From positions 261,585,921 through 261,649,920 of the forward strand of contig CM037879.1 of assembly GCA_021292165.1 (NCBI GenBank): DNA of 64,000 nt, given 5' to 3'. Shown here piece by piece: positions 12,842 through 23,544 of this stretch (position 1 is the stretch's first letter; each line of letters starts with the position of its first letter). Origin of the DNA: Shinisaurus crocodilurus. Lineage: Eukaryota > Chordata > Lepidosauria > Squamata > Shinisauridae. A program made the translations under genes and the position numbers. The notes under the pieces were generated by a model, which saw nothing but the letters and a program-made list of their open reading frames with translations, had not been told where the DNA came from and ran no database searches.

Positions 12842-13684
12842 CAGAGTCTTAGCCAGGCTGGCTGCAGAGATGGAGGCTAGCGCAAAAGCCTCCGCGTAGT
12901 GGGTGGCAAAGTCCACTACCGTCAGTACAAACTTCTTCCCCGTCTTGGTGGGCGGGTTCAGGGGACCCACTATGTCCATAGCAATCCGTTCAAAAGGGAT
13001 CCCCACCACCGGAAAAGGCTGAAGGGGAGCTCTTGGGTGAGCGCGATTGTGTCTCACCCGCTGGCACACATCGCAGGACCGACAGTAAGCTTTAATGTCG
13101 GAGGCGATCATGGGCCAGTAGAACCCCTCTGTGATTCGAGCTTGGGTCTGCTTCTGCCCCAGGTGTCCTCCCCATGCCACGTCGTGGGCGAGGTGCAGCA
13201 CGGCGCGGCGGTACCGTTGGGGAACCACCAGTTGCCTTTGCTTGCGCCCCGGTGCCACTTCCCCCTTTGGCTCGAACTCCCGGTACAAAGTTCTATTGTC
13301 CCAGACAAATCTTTCGGTAGCAAGGGATACCCCGGGGTCTTGGTTGGCCAGATCGCGACACTCCTGCAAGGAAGGGTCCAGCCGCTGGGCTTCCTTGAAT
13401 TGGGCTTGAGTCCCAAAGTCTTTAGCCATCTGGGCAAACCCTTCGTTCTTCGGGGGCTCTGCTATGGCCTGGTTCTCCCCGGAGTGCCCCGCAGGGGATG
13501 GGGTCACCCCGGTTGGTGGAGGGGGCACGGGCTTAGGCTTTGGGACCGGTGCGGTTACAGGCGGCCCCCCTCTCCTTGCCTGTCCTCGGGTGACGACCCC
13601 CATCTTAGCTTTGGCCACCCGGAACGCGAGGTCGTTCCCGATGATGATGCCCCACTCTTTTTGGCGATGGATGATTACGTCCAT
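12773..13684 (-). pseudogene. Gmr1-like protease tail and integrase core
   Basis: A 303-codon frame. Residues about 1-30 (MDVIIHRQ to IIIGNDL) look like the end of a retroviral-type protease. After a proline-rich linker comes an integrase zinc-binding region (HLAHDVAWGGHLG to CRSCDVCQ) and the core with the first catalytic aspartate in AMDIVGPL. The second aspartate (VVSDCGTGF) and the glutamate region (ETNGLVERFNQTL) lie in the next frame after a single-base shift near 12842. Integrase inserts the DNA copy into the chromosome. Confidence 0.9.
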
Positions 13685-13693
13685 CTCTCTTTC

Positions 13694-14035
13694 TCACCTC
13701 TGGTACTTGACCCGGACCCGGGCGATGGGGACGGTGATGTCGGGGGAGTTATAGGGTTTGATCGTACACATACGTCTTGACAAAAGTTGGGACCTTTCTA
13801 CGCGGTCCCGGGGCAGAGCCGTTACATCTGCCCCAGTGTCCCTATACCCCATCCGGGAAACATTGTTGATATAGATGGACTCACAGAATTGTTTGCGGCT
13901 CCATCTCAGCTGGTCCGGGGAGGCGATGCGATATAGCGATGCACGGGGTCCGGGACGGTAGGGTTCCCACTCTTGGAGATCCTCCTCGGCGCCGCGATCC
14001 TCGGGGAGGCTTGCATGGAGGGAGAGGACCGACCG
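13694..14035 (-). pseudogene. Gmr1-like aspartic protease region
   Basis: The frame continues from gag after its TGA at 14036-14038. The active-site motif DTGADVTALP has its DTGA at 13829-13840. The frame ends at a TGA (13694-13696), then resumes in the same frame at 13684 with the protease C-terminal segment. A retroviral-type protease cuts the Gag and Pol polyproteins. Here it is broken by the internal stop, plausibly a decayed CGA codon. Confidence 0.85.
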
Positions 14036-15192
14036 TCAATCGTCGTCGCTGTCATCGTCCTGAGCGGCTGCAGCACCCGCGACGCGTCCTATTTTCCCTG
14101 GCGAGGGACGGGCATCCCGGTTCTTGGGCTGGAGCTTGGGGCAATCCCGCCGCAGGTGTCCCATCTCGTTACAGTGGAAGCACGCCCCAGACCAAGGGTT
14201 TTGGTTCCCCTTGGTCCGAGGGGCCTCCTCGTGCCGTCGGGGCAGGCTCTTCTCCGGTTCCGATTTCTTCTCGGCCACGGCCGCGGAACCTCCCTTGGTG
14301 GATGGGGCCATCTGGTATAGCCCCATCTCGTCGGCCATGATCCCCGCCGCCTCACAGGTACGGGGCTTCTGATTCCTCACGACAGCGGCCAGCTCCTTCG
14401 GGATGGTGGTGAAGAACTGCTCCATGGTGATCAGCTCGACAACTTCCTTCAGGGTGGAGGCCCGGGAAGCCTCCACCCAGGACTCGCAGACGTGCATCAC
14501 CTGGGCTGCCTATGCCACATGGGTGGTCCCGGGGGAAGGTCTACCCTCTCGAAATCTCCGCCGGCAATGTTCGGCGGTGAGGGCGAAGTGTTGCCTGGCC
14601 GCTGCCTTGAACGCCTTGTAGCTCGCCGGGGTCTTCCGCAGATGCGCCCCGAGGAGGTCGGCCAGGTCCCCACTGACCTGGGTTCGCAGGGCGGACAACC
14701 GCAAGTTGTCGGGGACCCGCTGCTCTTGGCACGCCGTTTCGAAAATGGAGAAGAACATCAGGACATCCTGCCCTGGCTTGTAGTAGGGGAACGTCTTGCG
14801 GTCCCACGACGGAGGGGAGGAGCGGAGGGGACAGTCGGGGGAGTTTTCCCCGCCTCGACTTGCAGCTTGGCCAACTCCATTTGCATCCGGATCATTTCGC
14901 GCTCGTGGGCCATCCTCTCCCGCTCGTGGGCCATCCATTCCGAGGGAAGCTCGAGGGGCTCCAGAGGCTCCCGAGGAGCGGGGTCCTCGGTCACCACATC
15001 CTCTCTCCCACCTGTCGGAGCTGGGTTAGGGCGGCCCCTGGGTTGGGCACCCTGGGCCAGACTCGTCAGCAGCTACCTCTGCAGCTCCGTCTGCCGGATC
15101 AGCGCCGCCAACCCCGGGGTGATGGGGGTTGCGGGCAGGGACTGCCGTGGCTCGGCTCCCCCAGTCGCTCCGTCAGGCTCTGGGTTGCTCAT
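14036..15192 (-). pseudogene. Gmr1-like gag with SCAN-like region and zinc knuckle
   Basis: The start is chosen at the ATG 15190-15192 (MSNPEPDGATGG), just inside the primer site. The frame meets a TAG at 15073-15075 and a frameshift near 14830-14850. It then runs through a capsid-like region (FPYYKPGQDVLMFFSIFETA) to a TAG at 14510-14512. The next segment has CESWVEASRAS, LITMEQFFTTIPKELAAVV and CEAAGIMADEM, which resembles the SCAN domain of vertebrate zinc-finger proteins. A C-x2-C-x4-H-x4-C knuckle (CFHCNEMGHLRRDC) and an acidic tail follow, ending at TGA 14036-14038. Gag packages the RNA; the SCAN comparison is from memory of the family. Confidence 0.85.
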
Positions 15193-15249
15193 GGTGATCC
15201 TTAGGCTCTTGCTACTTTGGGTCTGGGAGATATTCTGGGCTCATAAGTT

Positions 15250-15267
15250 ATCCCACCGCTACAACCA
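15250..15267 (-). other. Primer binding site, tRNA-Leu-like
   Basis: Three bases inside the 5' LTR, the minus strand reads TGGTTGTAGCGGTGGGAT. Its complement ATCCCACCGCTACAACCA resembles the 3' end of a vertebrate leucine tRNA (ATCCCACCGCTGCCACCA as I recall it), 16 of 18 matching. Placement beside the LTR supports the role. Confidence 0.75.
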
Positions 15268-15270
15268 AGG

Positions 15271-16344
15271 TGAAGACCGACAACCTGGTCTTCTGCGCGG
15301 GTTCAATGCTAAGGGGGTAGAGAGCCTTGGGGCGGGCCTTCTCCGAGGTCCCCAGCGCCTCACCCTTAGCCCAGAACAAAGGGATAACTTATAGCCACAA
15401 AACTTTTAGAAAACAAGTTTATTTACAAAATTACCTTCACAAACCCAGACCCACGCCAGCAATACAGCTTATCAGTACGGTACAAAGTAGCAAGCAAGAA
15501 GTCTCAAGGACACCGTGATTTCAGGGCTCTCAGCTAGTTAGTTCAGCTTGGGCCCCGGCAGAGGCCCGGTCAACCGCACGCGGCTAGCTGAGTTCCCGGC
15601 GGAGGCCCGGTCTGCCCAAGCGGCCAGTTGGGTTCCCGGCGGGGGCCCGGTCTACCCAAGCGGCTTGTGAGTGATTTCAGCTTGGTTTCCCGGGGGTCCG
15701 GTCAATCCAAGCGGCTAGTTGGGTTCCCGGCGGGGGCCCGGTCTACCCAAGCGGCTTGTGAGTGATTTCAGCTTGGTTTCCTGGGGGTCCGGTCACCCAA
15801 GCGGCCAGTGATTTTAGCTAGCTGGAGCGCGCCGGGTGCTGCTACCCGGGGTTGCCGATCTTTCGTTCCCTTACCCCAGGCATGGGCAAGATTGCTGACA
15901 GAGACCAGTTCTCTTGCGCAGGGTGTTTTATACCTTGGTGTTTCAGGTAGCCCTTCTCTCCGTGATCAGGTGGTTTGACACCTCCCTGAGGGGCGGCCTT
16001 TTGGGTCAGGTGGGGTGACGCCCTCCCCCCATGGGATGGGGTCCCTTTGAAGCCACTTGCTTAATGGTCCCATCCTATGGTGTTGAGTGGCCATTTCTTA
16101 GGGGTGCCGAAGTGTCTGCTCTGGAGAGGTATTCAAGTCTTATGTAGATGGGGCTGATATGCGAGAGAATTGACAAACCTGGTGATGCTTCCTGCCTTCC
16201 CCCCTGGGGTGATTCTATGCAGATGTTGTTTGTCCCCTTTGGCATCTGTGGAGACTGGCTGTCTCCCCCCCCCTGGGTCTCCTTCCCCCCTCCTTGGTGA
16301 GTGTGTGTGTGTCAGGCAGGGGGCTTAGGTTGGCTTTCTCCACA
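15271..16344 (-). repeat. 5' LTR of Gmr1-like element
   Basis: About 1074 bp with TG...CA ends on the plus strand (TGAAGACC to CTCCACA). On the minus strand a TATAAAACACC box lies at 15922-15932 and AATAAA at 15418-15423, so transcription would start near 15895-15905. A six-unit tandem repeat lies at about 15545-15828. Confidence 0.93.
15545..15828 (-). repeat. LTR-internal tandem repeats, six units
   Basis: Same unit type as at 9838-10065, but with six units and a different unit order. One unit ending CAAGCGGCTTGTGAGTGATT is duplicated here. It lies just upstream of the LTR TATA region in the element's own direction. Confidence 0.8.
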
Positions 16345-16740
16345 GTTTGCATAAAGCACATACCCCTGAAACTTCCTTTGCCTTTCACGTTATTGGCACA
16401 ATATAAACCAACAATATATGAGATTCCCAAAGTTGCATTTTCCTGGAATCACAACCAAAATGGCCCCATTTGAAGCTCCCAAAGAGGTCCAATTAAGGTT
16501 CAAGAGCAGAAGGGCCTCTGTATCAATTGCATATACCAGTGATTACGCAAACCAACTTCTGAAGTTAGCTTTTTTCCCTTTAGATGGCCATTCATTCCTG
16601 ACACCAAATAGGATCGGCTTTGCCATGGATCTCCATCATGAGGTCATTCCTAAAGTGTGAATTAACCTCACTAAACCATATTCGATATCAGAATAAATCC
16701 TCAATGGATGGCCTGGTATAAGTCTCTTTCTACCTCTGTC

Positions 16741-16915
16741 ATAGGAAGCTCCCTTATACCGAGTCAGACCATTGGTCTCTCTAGCTCGGTATTGTCAACA
16801 CTGACTGGCAGCAGCTCTCCTAGCATTTCAGACAGGAGTCTTTCTCAGCCCCACCTGGCGAAACTTCTGCATACAAAACATGTGCTCTGCCACTGAGCTA
16901 TGGCCCTTCCCATAT
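16741..16915 (-). repeat. tRNA-Ala-like SINE, minus strand
   Basis: The right end reads CCACTGAGCTA at 16890-16900, the complement of the tRNA A-box-like TAGCTCAGTGG, preceded by GCATACAAAACATGTGCTCT. The left part (CTTATACCGAGTCAGACCAT) is the SINE body. The B-box portion is partly lost. A second copy lies at 60235-60435. Confidence 0.6.
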
Positions 16916-18539
16916 AGCTCCCCATCTATACATAATGAATACTAGTGAAAAGGCTGTTTCATGAATGAACATAAAGACCATCAAGTAATTAGCACAAAAA
17001 CATACTATAAATATATCCACTGACCACCAATATTTTCTTCTGTTTGAACTAATTAAGTTAGGTATGGCTACATAAACTTCTTGACTTTTTTTTTTTTAGC
17101 CTAAAGCATTCCTTTGCTAATTCCTGTACATCTACAGGTTCTCTCTAAGAGCATGGCAAAGTTTCACAATAACCCATTTTTTAGGTCAAGAGTAAGTGAT
17201 TAAAACGAGAAAGGGATGGAATGCCAGTGATAATATTCATTGAATTTTTATAGCGAACCCAAGGTCTTTCAGACAGGAGCATTGAAGAGCAAATTAAATT
17301 TGAGGGGTGGGGTGGGGGGTAACATAAGGGAGAGGAAGTGACAGCTCATCAATTGATTTCCATTGAAAATCCTGAGGAAAAAAATTAATAAAGTAGTTAA
17401 GCTGCTGAAATACAGTTTCACCAATTAGCTTAATGTCAGAGAATTCTAATTAGGCGTCTTGAGATTGCCATTTAGTGTTTAAGGCTTTAGAGTGCCAAAT
17501 TCTCCTTTTCACACAAACTGGTTGCAAAATTAAAGACATTAGGCAGCCTTAATTATATTATCAGAACAGCTGGGATTAGTCAATCTCTGAAGTCAAGGCG
17601 GTTTTCTTTTGTCACAGGGTAGAAATCCCTTCCTTTCCAGGGTGCCGGATTTTGGTGCTGTTCCATATCTCACTCATACAAAGCAAGCTGAATTAGAAAG
17701 GGGGGAAAATGCCAAACAAAACCTGAGGACAAAGACGAGGGAAATGCTCAACAAATAATGAACACATTAAGAAAAGAGAAAAGGTAGGTGAAAAGATTAA
17801 GCTTGGAATCGGTAGGTTTCGCTAACACCTCTGCTGGCACCTGGCCTACCAAGCCTCTAGTGGGCAGAAAGACGAAGAGGAGGCTCTGTAAACCAGCTTG
17901 GCTACTGGAAACAACTGTTATCTAAAGCTAAAGCACATTTCGTACTCCCTTGTCCCATGGGGTGTGAAATTAGCTGCTATTGTTTTCACACATTTTTATA
18001 GACACAATGCCTTTTATGTCTTCACATTGTGCAGACTGCTATGCTTTCCTCCTCATACAGGAACAGTCTTTTTCATTCAAATTTTTTAAGCAACAGGATT
18101 TTTAGTCCAGAAACACAGCCAGCTTAGACAGGCTATTTAGATGAGAAACTCTAGCTAACAGAATGCATTGAGCAACAGATTTAAAGTGAGATGTTTTATT
18201 GATTTGCAAAATATAGCCAAACGTATGTTAATAATAGCAAAAACACACACATTAAGGGACAGAAATCTGTTTTCAGATGCATTTTTAGGAAATCACAGAA
18301 GTCTAACCATTAAAACTGTTAAAACTAGTAATGTATTAGGCATATGTCAGTGTTTATAATTTCAAAATCCCTTCACAATCAACAGAACCTGATGCAACAG
18401 GTTTAAGGCGTGTCTCAAACGTAAGCATTTGTGGATCACTTTACATGTAATGATTTTTAGCTGCACAACTAACATGTAGGGGTGCAACCTATTTAAATAA
18501 AATTTGTAGCTGATTCATCATCAATTTTTTAGTCAGTTA
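16916..18539 (-). other. POLR3B intron 12, unannotated stretch
   Basis: About 1.6 kb of AT-rich intronic sequence. I see no exon, RNA gene or confident repeat. The segment 17340-17640 looks less repetitive and could be old unique sequence. Confidence 0.45.
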
Positions 18540-19008
18540 GGGGGTGATCCTATGGCCCTTAGACATCGTCGGGGGAGGGGGGATGGGATACTTCGGATTC
18601 CCAGATCCGAGGTTGGAAACAGAGCTCCAACCTCAGAACTGGGAATTCACACTCCGATCCTCCAAACCCCACCCCCCTGCAGTCAACATGGAAAGAACCG
18701 TGCTGGCTGCCTCTCTGAGACCGGGAACGCAACCTCAGAGAGGGGGCAAAGGGGGCGCTCTGGCAGGGGAGGAGGGGAGGAGACTGCAGAGGCCACGGTA
18801 CAACGTAGCCTGTGTCCTCTGCAGCAGCCTCCTTCTCACCTCCTCAGAAGCACCCCAGCTAGATGGCTGAAAACGGCTGTCTAGCAAAAATGCAGAGCAG
18901 GAGGAGTGAGGAGGTGCAGATCAGCTCTGCTGCTCCTCCTGCTCTGCATAGGATGCTCGTAATCTTCCGAGTTCAGAGGCTTATGGGCATCCCAATTGGA
19001 CTGTGCCC
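18540..19008. mobile_element. Harbinger-like MITE, long family, copy 1
   Basis: The left end is GGGGGTGATCCTATGGCCCT and the right end CCAATTGGACTGTGCCC. The internal order (ACATCGTC, AACATGGAAAGAACC, a purine-rich block, GCTCTGCATAGGATGCTCGT) matches the copies at 30129-30555, 38174-38616 and 44518-44940. The left flank is TTA and the right flank TAG, so the duplication is imperfect here. Confidence 0.65.
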
Positions 19009-19287
19009 TAGGCTTGCAGAGGTTCTCTGCCCTGCGCCTCCCATTTTTAGGCATATTTTCCAGAACATTACGGAAGAAAATAGTATGTTTCAGGTTTTCT
19101 AACAGTGGCTTGCCAGATGCAATCTGTCAAAGAATGTAACATAGGACTTGCCAGGAAAATCTTGAAATATGCAACTGTAGGTGTGGATAACAATTAACTG
19201 AGCACTGCAGCATCCTTTGTGTTGTGCCCAAGACGGCCTTTGACTCTTTTCAGAAACACAATCTTCCTTCCTTCCTTCCGCAGACAT

Positions 19288-19385
19288 GTAAAAGCTGCAG
19301 TCTTATGCACATTCACTTGGAAGTAAGTCCCACCAAACCCAGTGCTACTGTACTTCTGCGTAAATGTGCCTAGGATTGAGCTTCA
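19288..19385. mobile_element. Short foldback repeat, family with AAGTAAGTCCCA
   Basis: It reads CTGCAGTCTTATGCACATTC, then GGAAGTAAGTCCCACC, and ends TGTGCCTAGGATTGAGCTTC. Related copies lie at 40217-40315 and 42030-42100. The palindromic layout suggests a non-autonomous DNA element. Confidence 0.5.
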
Positions 19386-19753
19386 TCTGTTGCCTCTTAA
19401 AGAAAATGTGAGGTTCTCTTGCTCTTCCTGCATTTGTCAGTTCTTTTGTGGGGAACTCTTGTGCCACATCAGCACTGCATGTGAAGGGCCTCCCCACCCC
19501 AGGCAAACTCAGACAACACACCCCAGCTGCAGCTTCTATCGCTGCCGTCCGCTCTGAGAGGGCTGCAGGAGCCCCTGGGCACCTATTCCTGCAGTGCTGC
19601 CCCAAGGGACTGGTAGGGCTCTGTTGCCTTGCCATGTACGTGAGCAGTAAGCACAGCAGCTGTGGATGCTGCGTTGGAGGGCAAGTGAGAGGAAGCCAAA
19701 GAGGAGATGCCTGTGTCTGGTTGGACTGGGGGCAGTTCCTGGTTAATTGGGGC

Positions 19754-19776
19754 TGTTGTTGTTGTTGTTGTTGTTA
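19754..19776 (+). repeat. (TTG)n microsatellite
   Basis: About seven tandem TTG units within intron 12. Confidence 0.85.
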
Positions 19777-19939
19777 TTATGGTTTGGTTAATAGATCAAC
19801 ATGGCAGCCTGACTAATATCTTTTAAGTGGGAATTAGTGTAGGCACTTGTTTCTTAAAGTAGAAAAAAAATATGTAATGAAGAGGGGACAGTTACTCCGC
19901 ATCAGTGTACTATGCCACAGAGTATACTCGGACCCATTA

Positions 19940-20137
<198 letters not shown>

Positions 20138-20350
20138 CTAGCAGGGACACCTAGTCCTCTCTCTAAATTTTACTAAGTAAGCATGCAGCATACATAAAAC
20201 TCATTTTGCAGTCTTCATGTAGATTCATAGCCTGCAATATACCCATTCCATTTAACCTTTCAAAAGTCCTATGAGGCTGTCACAATAACTCCCAGTTTAC
20301 AAAGAGAAAGCAGAGGTCAAGTGACAGTACCTTGCTCAAGAAGATCACTA

Positions 20351-20467
20351 GGAGTGCAATCTAATGCATGTTTAGAAAGAAAAAAGGCCTACAACTCCCA
20401 GCATGCCCCAGCCACATGCTGGGATTTGTAGGTCCTTTTTCTGTCTAAACATGCATAGGATTGTGCC
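20351..20467. mobile_element. Harbinger-like palindromic MITE, short family, copy 1
   Basis: Left end GGAGTGCAATCTAATGCATG, right end CATGCATAGGATTGTGCC. The two arms fold on CTACAACTCCCAGCATGCCC. Flanks are CTA at 20348-20350 and TTA at 20468-20470, close to a TWA duplication. Confidence 0.75.
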
Positions 20468-20484
20468 TTAGATCAGTTTATGGC

Positions 20485-20523
<39 letters not shown>

Positions 20524-20640
20524 CGTGTGCATGTATATGAGAGAGAGGGAGGGAGGGAGGGAGGGAGGGAGGGAGGGAGGATGTGTATGTATGTGTATAT
20601 ATTATATATGTACCTGTGTGCGTGTGTATACACACACACA
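20485..20640 (+). repeat. (TG)n/(CG)n, (GGGA)n and (CA)n simple repeats
   Basis: A (TG)n run passes into (CG)n at about 20514-20525, followed by nine or so GGGA units at 20545-20580 and a TATATA/CACACA stretch. All are in POLR3B intron 11. Confidence 0.9.
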
Positions 20641-21118
20641 GTCAGGCCTAAATCTTCAAGATAAACATGAACCTAAAAGAGAACAGTTGCAAAATGTTCA
20701 TTTTGACTTTCAGCATAAATTATTATGTGGGCAATGTCCCCTAGGTATCACGTCTTGGAAATAAGAGGTTATCTGTCAAGTCATGCCCTTAATCCCACCT
20801 CCGCCACCCCTGGAAACAAAATACAGTACACTTTGGAATTTGTGGCGGGACCCCTACATTCCTTATCTTGTTCTCATGGAAACAAACATGCTCACTTGTT
20901 TGCTTTATTTTCTTTCATTTTGGGAGGTGGGGACAACAAATTCCACCTTTCTGATTAGCTATGGTCTGAGTACATAAATTTTGATCTGGTACAAAAGAAA
21001 CCTTGGGGAAAATCTATGTTAATAATTCTTTGTTCAGAACCATTTAGTTCTTGATATACTTAAGCACTGTTTTAAGTGGGGGATGGAGGAAGAGAGCAAA
21101 AAGGGAAATGGGACAGTT

Positions 21119-21152
<34 letters not shown>

Positions 21153-21735
21153 CTGTGCCCATGTAGGCTTCTTACTGTTCTGAATTCTTAACAATGCAGT
21201 CTTCATTTAACCCACAAGATTTTCCAACATTGTTATCTTCAAATGAGTTGGGTTGTGCAATGGCACCAACAAAACAAAATACTAAACATATATAAGGACT
21301 GTAAGTCCATATTTACTCTAGTTCATAGTAGCACCAAGGATGGCCACAGCAGTAGCCTTTTGCTGCATGCAAGGACCTGTGGATTACGATACTAATCAAC
21401 CCTGGCATTAGATAAGGAACAGAACAGGAGATCTCTGCCCCTTTCATAAAATGACACACAAGCAGCTATCATTAGAACTAAGCAGAGCTCTTGTTGTGCT
21501 CCCTTAGTAAGCCACGTTAGGATGATGGGAGTGGTGAAAATGCAGCCACGCTCACAAGTCCAATGTGGATCCATGTAGGTACTCTGCCAGGGGGCATTCT
21601 ACCCACTCGGGTCTTGAATGGTGGGAATCCTATCTCAGTTGTCCCAGGAACTTTAATCCCACCCACTTCCCAGTACCCTTCACCCCTTCCCCACGAAGGG
21701 GAGGCTGCCCCACAGTGTAAGAGTCACTGACATAC
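20641..21735 (-). other. POLR3B intron 11, part
   Basis: A (CA)n run of about 15 units is at 21121-21151. I see no exon or named repeat in the rest. Confidence 0.5.
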
Positions 21736-21852
21736 AGGGACATGAGCAAGAATAGTTGTTGCCAGCAGCTCTCTTGCTTCTTCCATCTTGGTTTTCTTGG
21801 GGCCTCCCCACATTCTCTGTCTCCGGACCTTATTTCCCAAATACTTTAATGC
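21736..21852 (-). CDS. POLR3B: POLR3B coding exon 11 (residues 283-321)
   Basis: 117 nt, 39 codons, phase 0 at both ends: [17 protein letters not shown] through [12 protein letters not shown]. The acceptor is TCACAG before 21852 and the donor GTATGT after 21736. It is too short for an ordinary ORF scan but is bracketed in frame by exons 10 and 12. The run [15 protein letters not shown] is typical of the Pol III subunit. Confidence 0.95.
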
Positions 21853-22254
21853 CTGTGAAATGAAAACCATCTTCAAGTTAGTACAGGACAAAGTTATTTG
21901 TAATGAAAATCTTTACTGTCCTTACTTGGCGAGTTTCACTAAGCACTCTCCGTAAGTTACCCGTCTCAGTGAATTCCATTGCATATCAATAACTGATTAT
22001 TGTGTTAACCATGTACCCACCAGGCCAGAACATAAGCATTTTTAATGTAAAATAAGAGCTCAGGGCAAGAAGCTTCTTTCGACTGGTGAAAATGGACTGA
22101 GCAGTCAAAAAACCACTCAGTAACACTGCATCATTTTAAATCACAATCCTTTCAACTGATACTAACAGAAAATAGATTTCCTAGTACAATTTTAATCTTG
22201 CATGTATAGCACCTCTGTGTTCTGGTTATCAGTACTCCAGGGACCTCTGTAGCA

Positions 22255-22700
22255 AGCTACTGCTGTTTGAAAAGGCACATCTGGTTCACAAGTCACAACA
22301 ATTCCTGGGTTGTTTAACCCAGGAATTGTCGGGGATGAGCAATAGTGAACACACGTACAGCCTCCTTGCTGCCACTTTCGATCAACAATTCAGGAATGTC
22401 CTGTTCCTGGGTTGTTACTGTTACGTCCAAACCTGGACATTAAACAACCCAGAGTTAACCCAAGAAGTGCTCATGCTTTGTTGTTCGGTTAACTCCAGGC
22501 TGTTTAACCCATAAACAACACAGAGTTCCGGGTTCGGATGAAACAATAACAACCCAGAATGGGTTCCTGGATTGTTGTTTGAAAGTGGAACTGTGGAAGC
22601 GACGAGCATGTGAGCATGTGCACTCACTCGCTGCCACATGCCCATAACTAACTATGGGTTAAACAACCCACAGTTAGCTAATACATGTGAACTGGGTCCC
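22255..22700. mobile_element. Decayed foldback element rich in AACAACCC
   Basis: The ends are TCTGGTTCACAAGTCACAAC on the left and an inverted partner ATACATGTGAACTGGGTC on the right. Internally, GGGTTGTTTAACCC, CCCAGAGTTAACCC, TGTTTAACCCATAAACAAC and GGGTTAAACAACCC alternate in orientation. No coding potential. A non-autonomous DNA element is the likeliest reading. Confidence 0.5.
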
Positions 22701-22799
22701 AACGTTTCTGTTAATCATGCAAGCCAAAGTAATATTGGTCCTTTTTGCTATTAAGGAACTGGAATCTGACTGGACCAAAACAGTTGCTGTAAAAAATGT

Positions 22800-23068
22800 A
22801 ATATGAAATGCAAAAGGGGACAATTAAAGAAAAACAATTTTAAGGATATTTGGGGTTTGTTTTTGGATTTTGTGTTAAATAAGGGGAAAGGGAGTATGCC
22901 GCGTCAAGATATGTTGTATTTTTGGAATAATGAATAACTATAGATTATAGAGATAGAATGTACTATATGGTCCCGTGGTGACGGGAGCACTATATAAGTT
23001 GTATGTTTGTTATTTAGTTGTTTTATGTATTGTTTGAAAAAAATTTAAATAAAAATTTAAAACAAACA
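22800..23068 (+). mobile_element. L1 3'-end fragment, plus strand
   Basis: Translation of 22803-22935 gives a close match to the last ~45 residues of the ORF2 at 3529-7374: KKNNF, DIWGLFLDFV and KGKGSMPRQDMLYFWNNE, then stop. A short 3' UTR and an A-rich tail (AAATAAAAATTTAAAAC) follow. This is a strongly 5'-truncated copy of a related L1 subfamily, antisense to POLR3B. Confidence 0.85.
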
Positions 23069-23544
23069 AAAAGCAAAACAGTTGCTATCAAACAGTATAA
23101 CGTGATGTCTTGAGTTTGTGCACAAAATTTTTGTTTCATATTATTTCTTCTGTGTCCACCTCTAGGCACGTTCAGTTAATCTATTAATGCCCCAGTCATG
23201 TGGTCAAGGTTTATGGGCAAAGCTCTTCTCAAACATAGTTACTGCACCTATCTACTGAAGTGACCACAGGTGGAACAAACACCAATCATGTTAAAGATGT
23301 AAATGTATGAATCTATACATTAAATAGAGTGAGCTGGCAAAATTCTAGACCATACCATTTCATACTGCTGGTAGAGGGGATATTTTTTAATGCCTCTCCC
23401 ATAAAAAGCTCCCTGTTCACAGTAAGCTGCATGCTACCCTAAAGCTCTTTTCTGACCTGGTATGCACAATGAAAATAAGCCATTGTGGCTTCTTTAAATT
23501 GCAATGTGTGCTGGGTGCGTGTAGGGCACTATTTCCATAATCAC

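Larger units (their letters stand above)
9560..16344 (-). mobile_element. Gmr1-like Ty3/gypsy LTR retrotransposon
   Basis: A complete element of about 6.8 kb on the minus strand. The 5' LTR is 15271-16344, the 3' LTR is 9560-10591, and the inside carries a primer site, gag, protease, integrase, reverse transcriptase, RNase H and polypurine tract. The pol order is integrase before reverse transcriptase. Known Ty3/gypsy elements normally have integrase last; the deuterostome Gmr1-like group is the established exception. Several stops and frameshifts make this copy inactive. GTTTG occurs near both outer ends (9553-9557 and 16345-16349) as a possible 5-bp target duplication, but two or three bases separate the left copy from the LTR. 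It lies in the POLR3B intron between coding exons 12 and 13, in the sense direction. Confidence 0.93.

Noticed and set aside
12899..13780. Plus-strand frame of 293 codons
   Set aside because: It is the antisense shadow of the integrase and protease frame, which has clear motifs.
14492..15394. Plus-strand frame of 300 codons
   Set aside because: Antisense of the GC-rich gag; no recognisable domain and it runs into the LTR.
16880..16915. tRNA-Ala gene on the minus strand
   Set aside because: Only an A-box-like part is intact; it belongs to a SINE with a second copy at 60235-60435.
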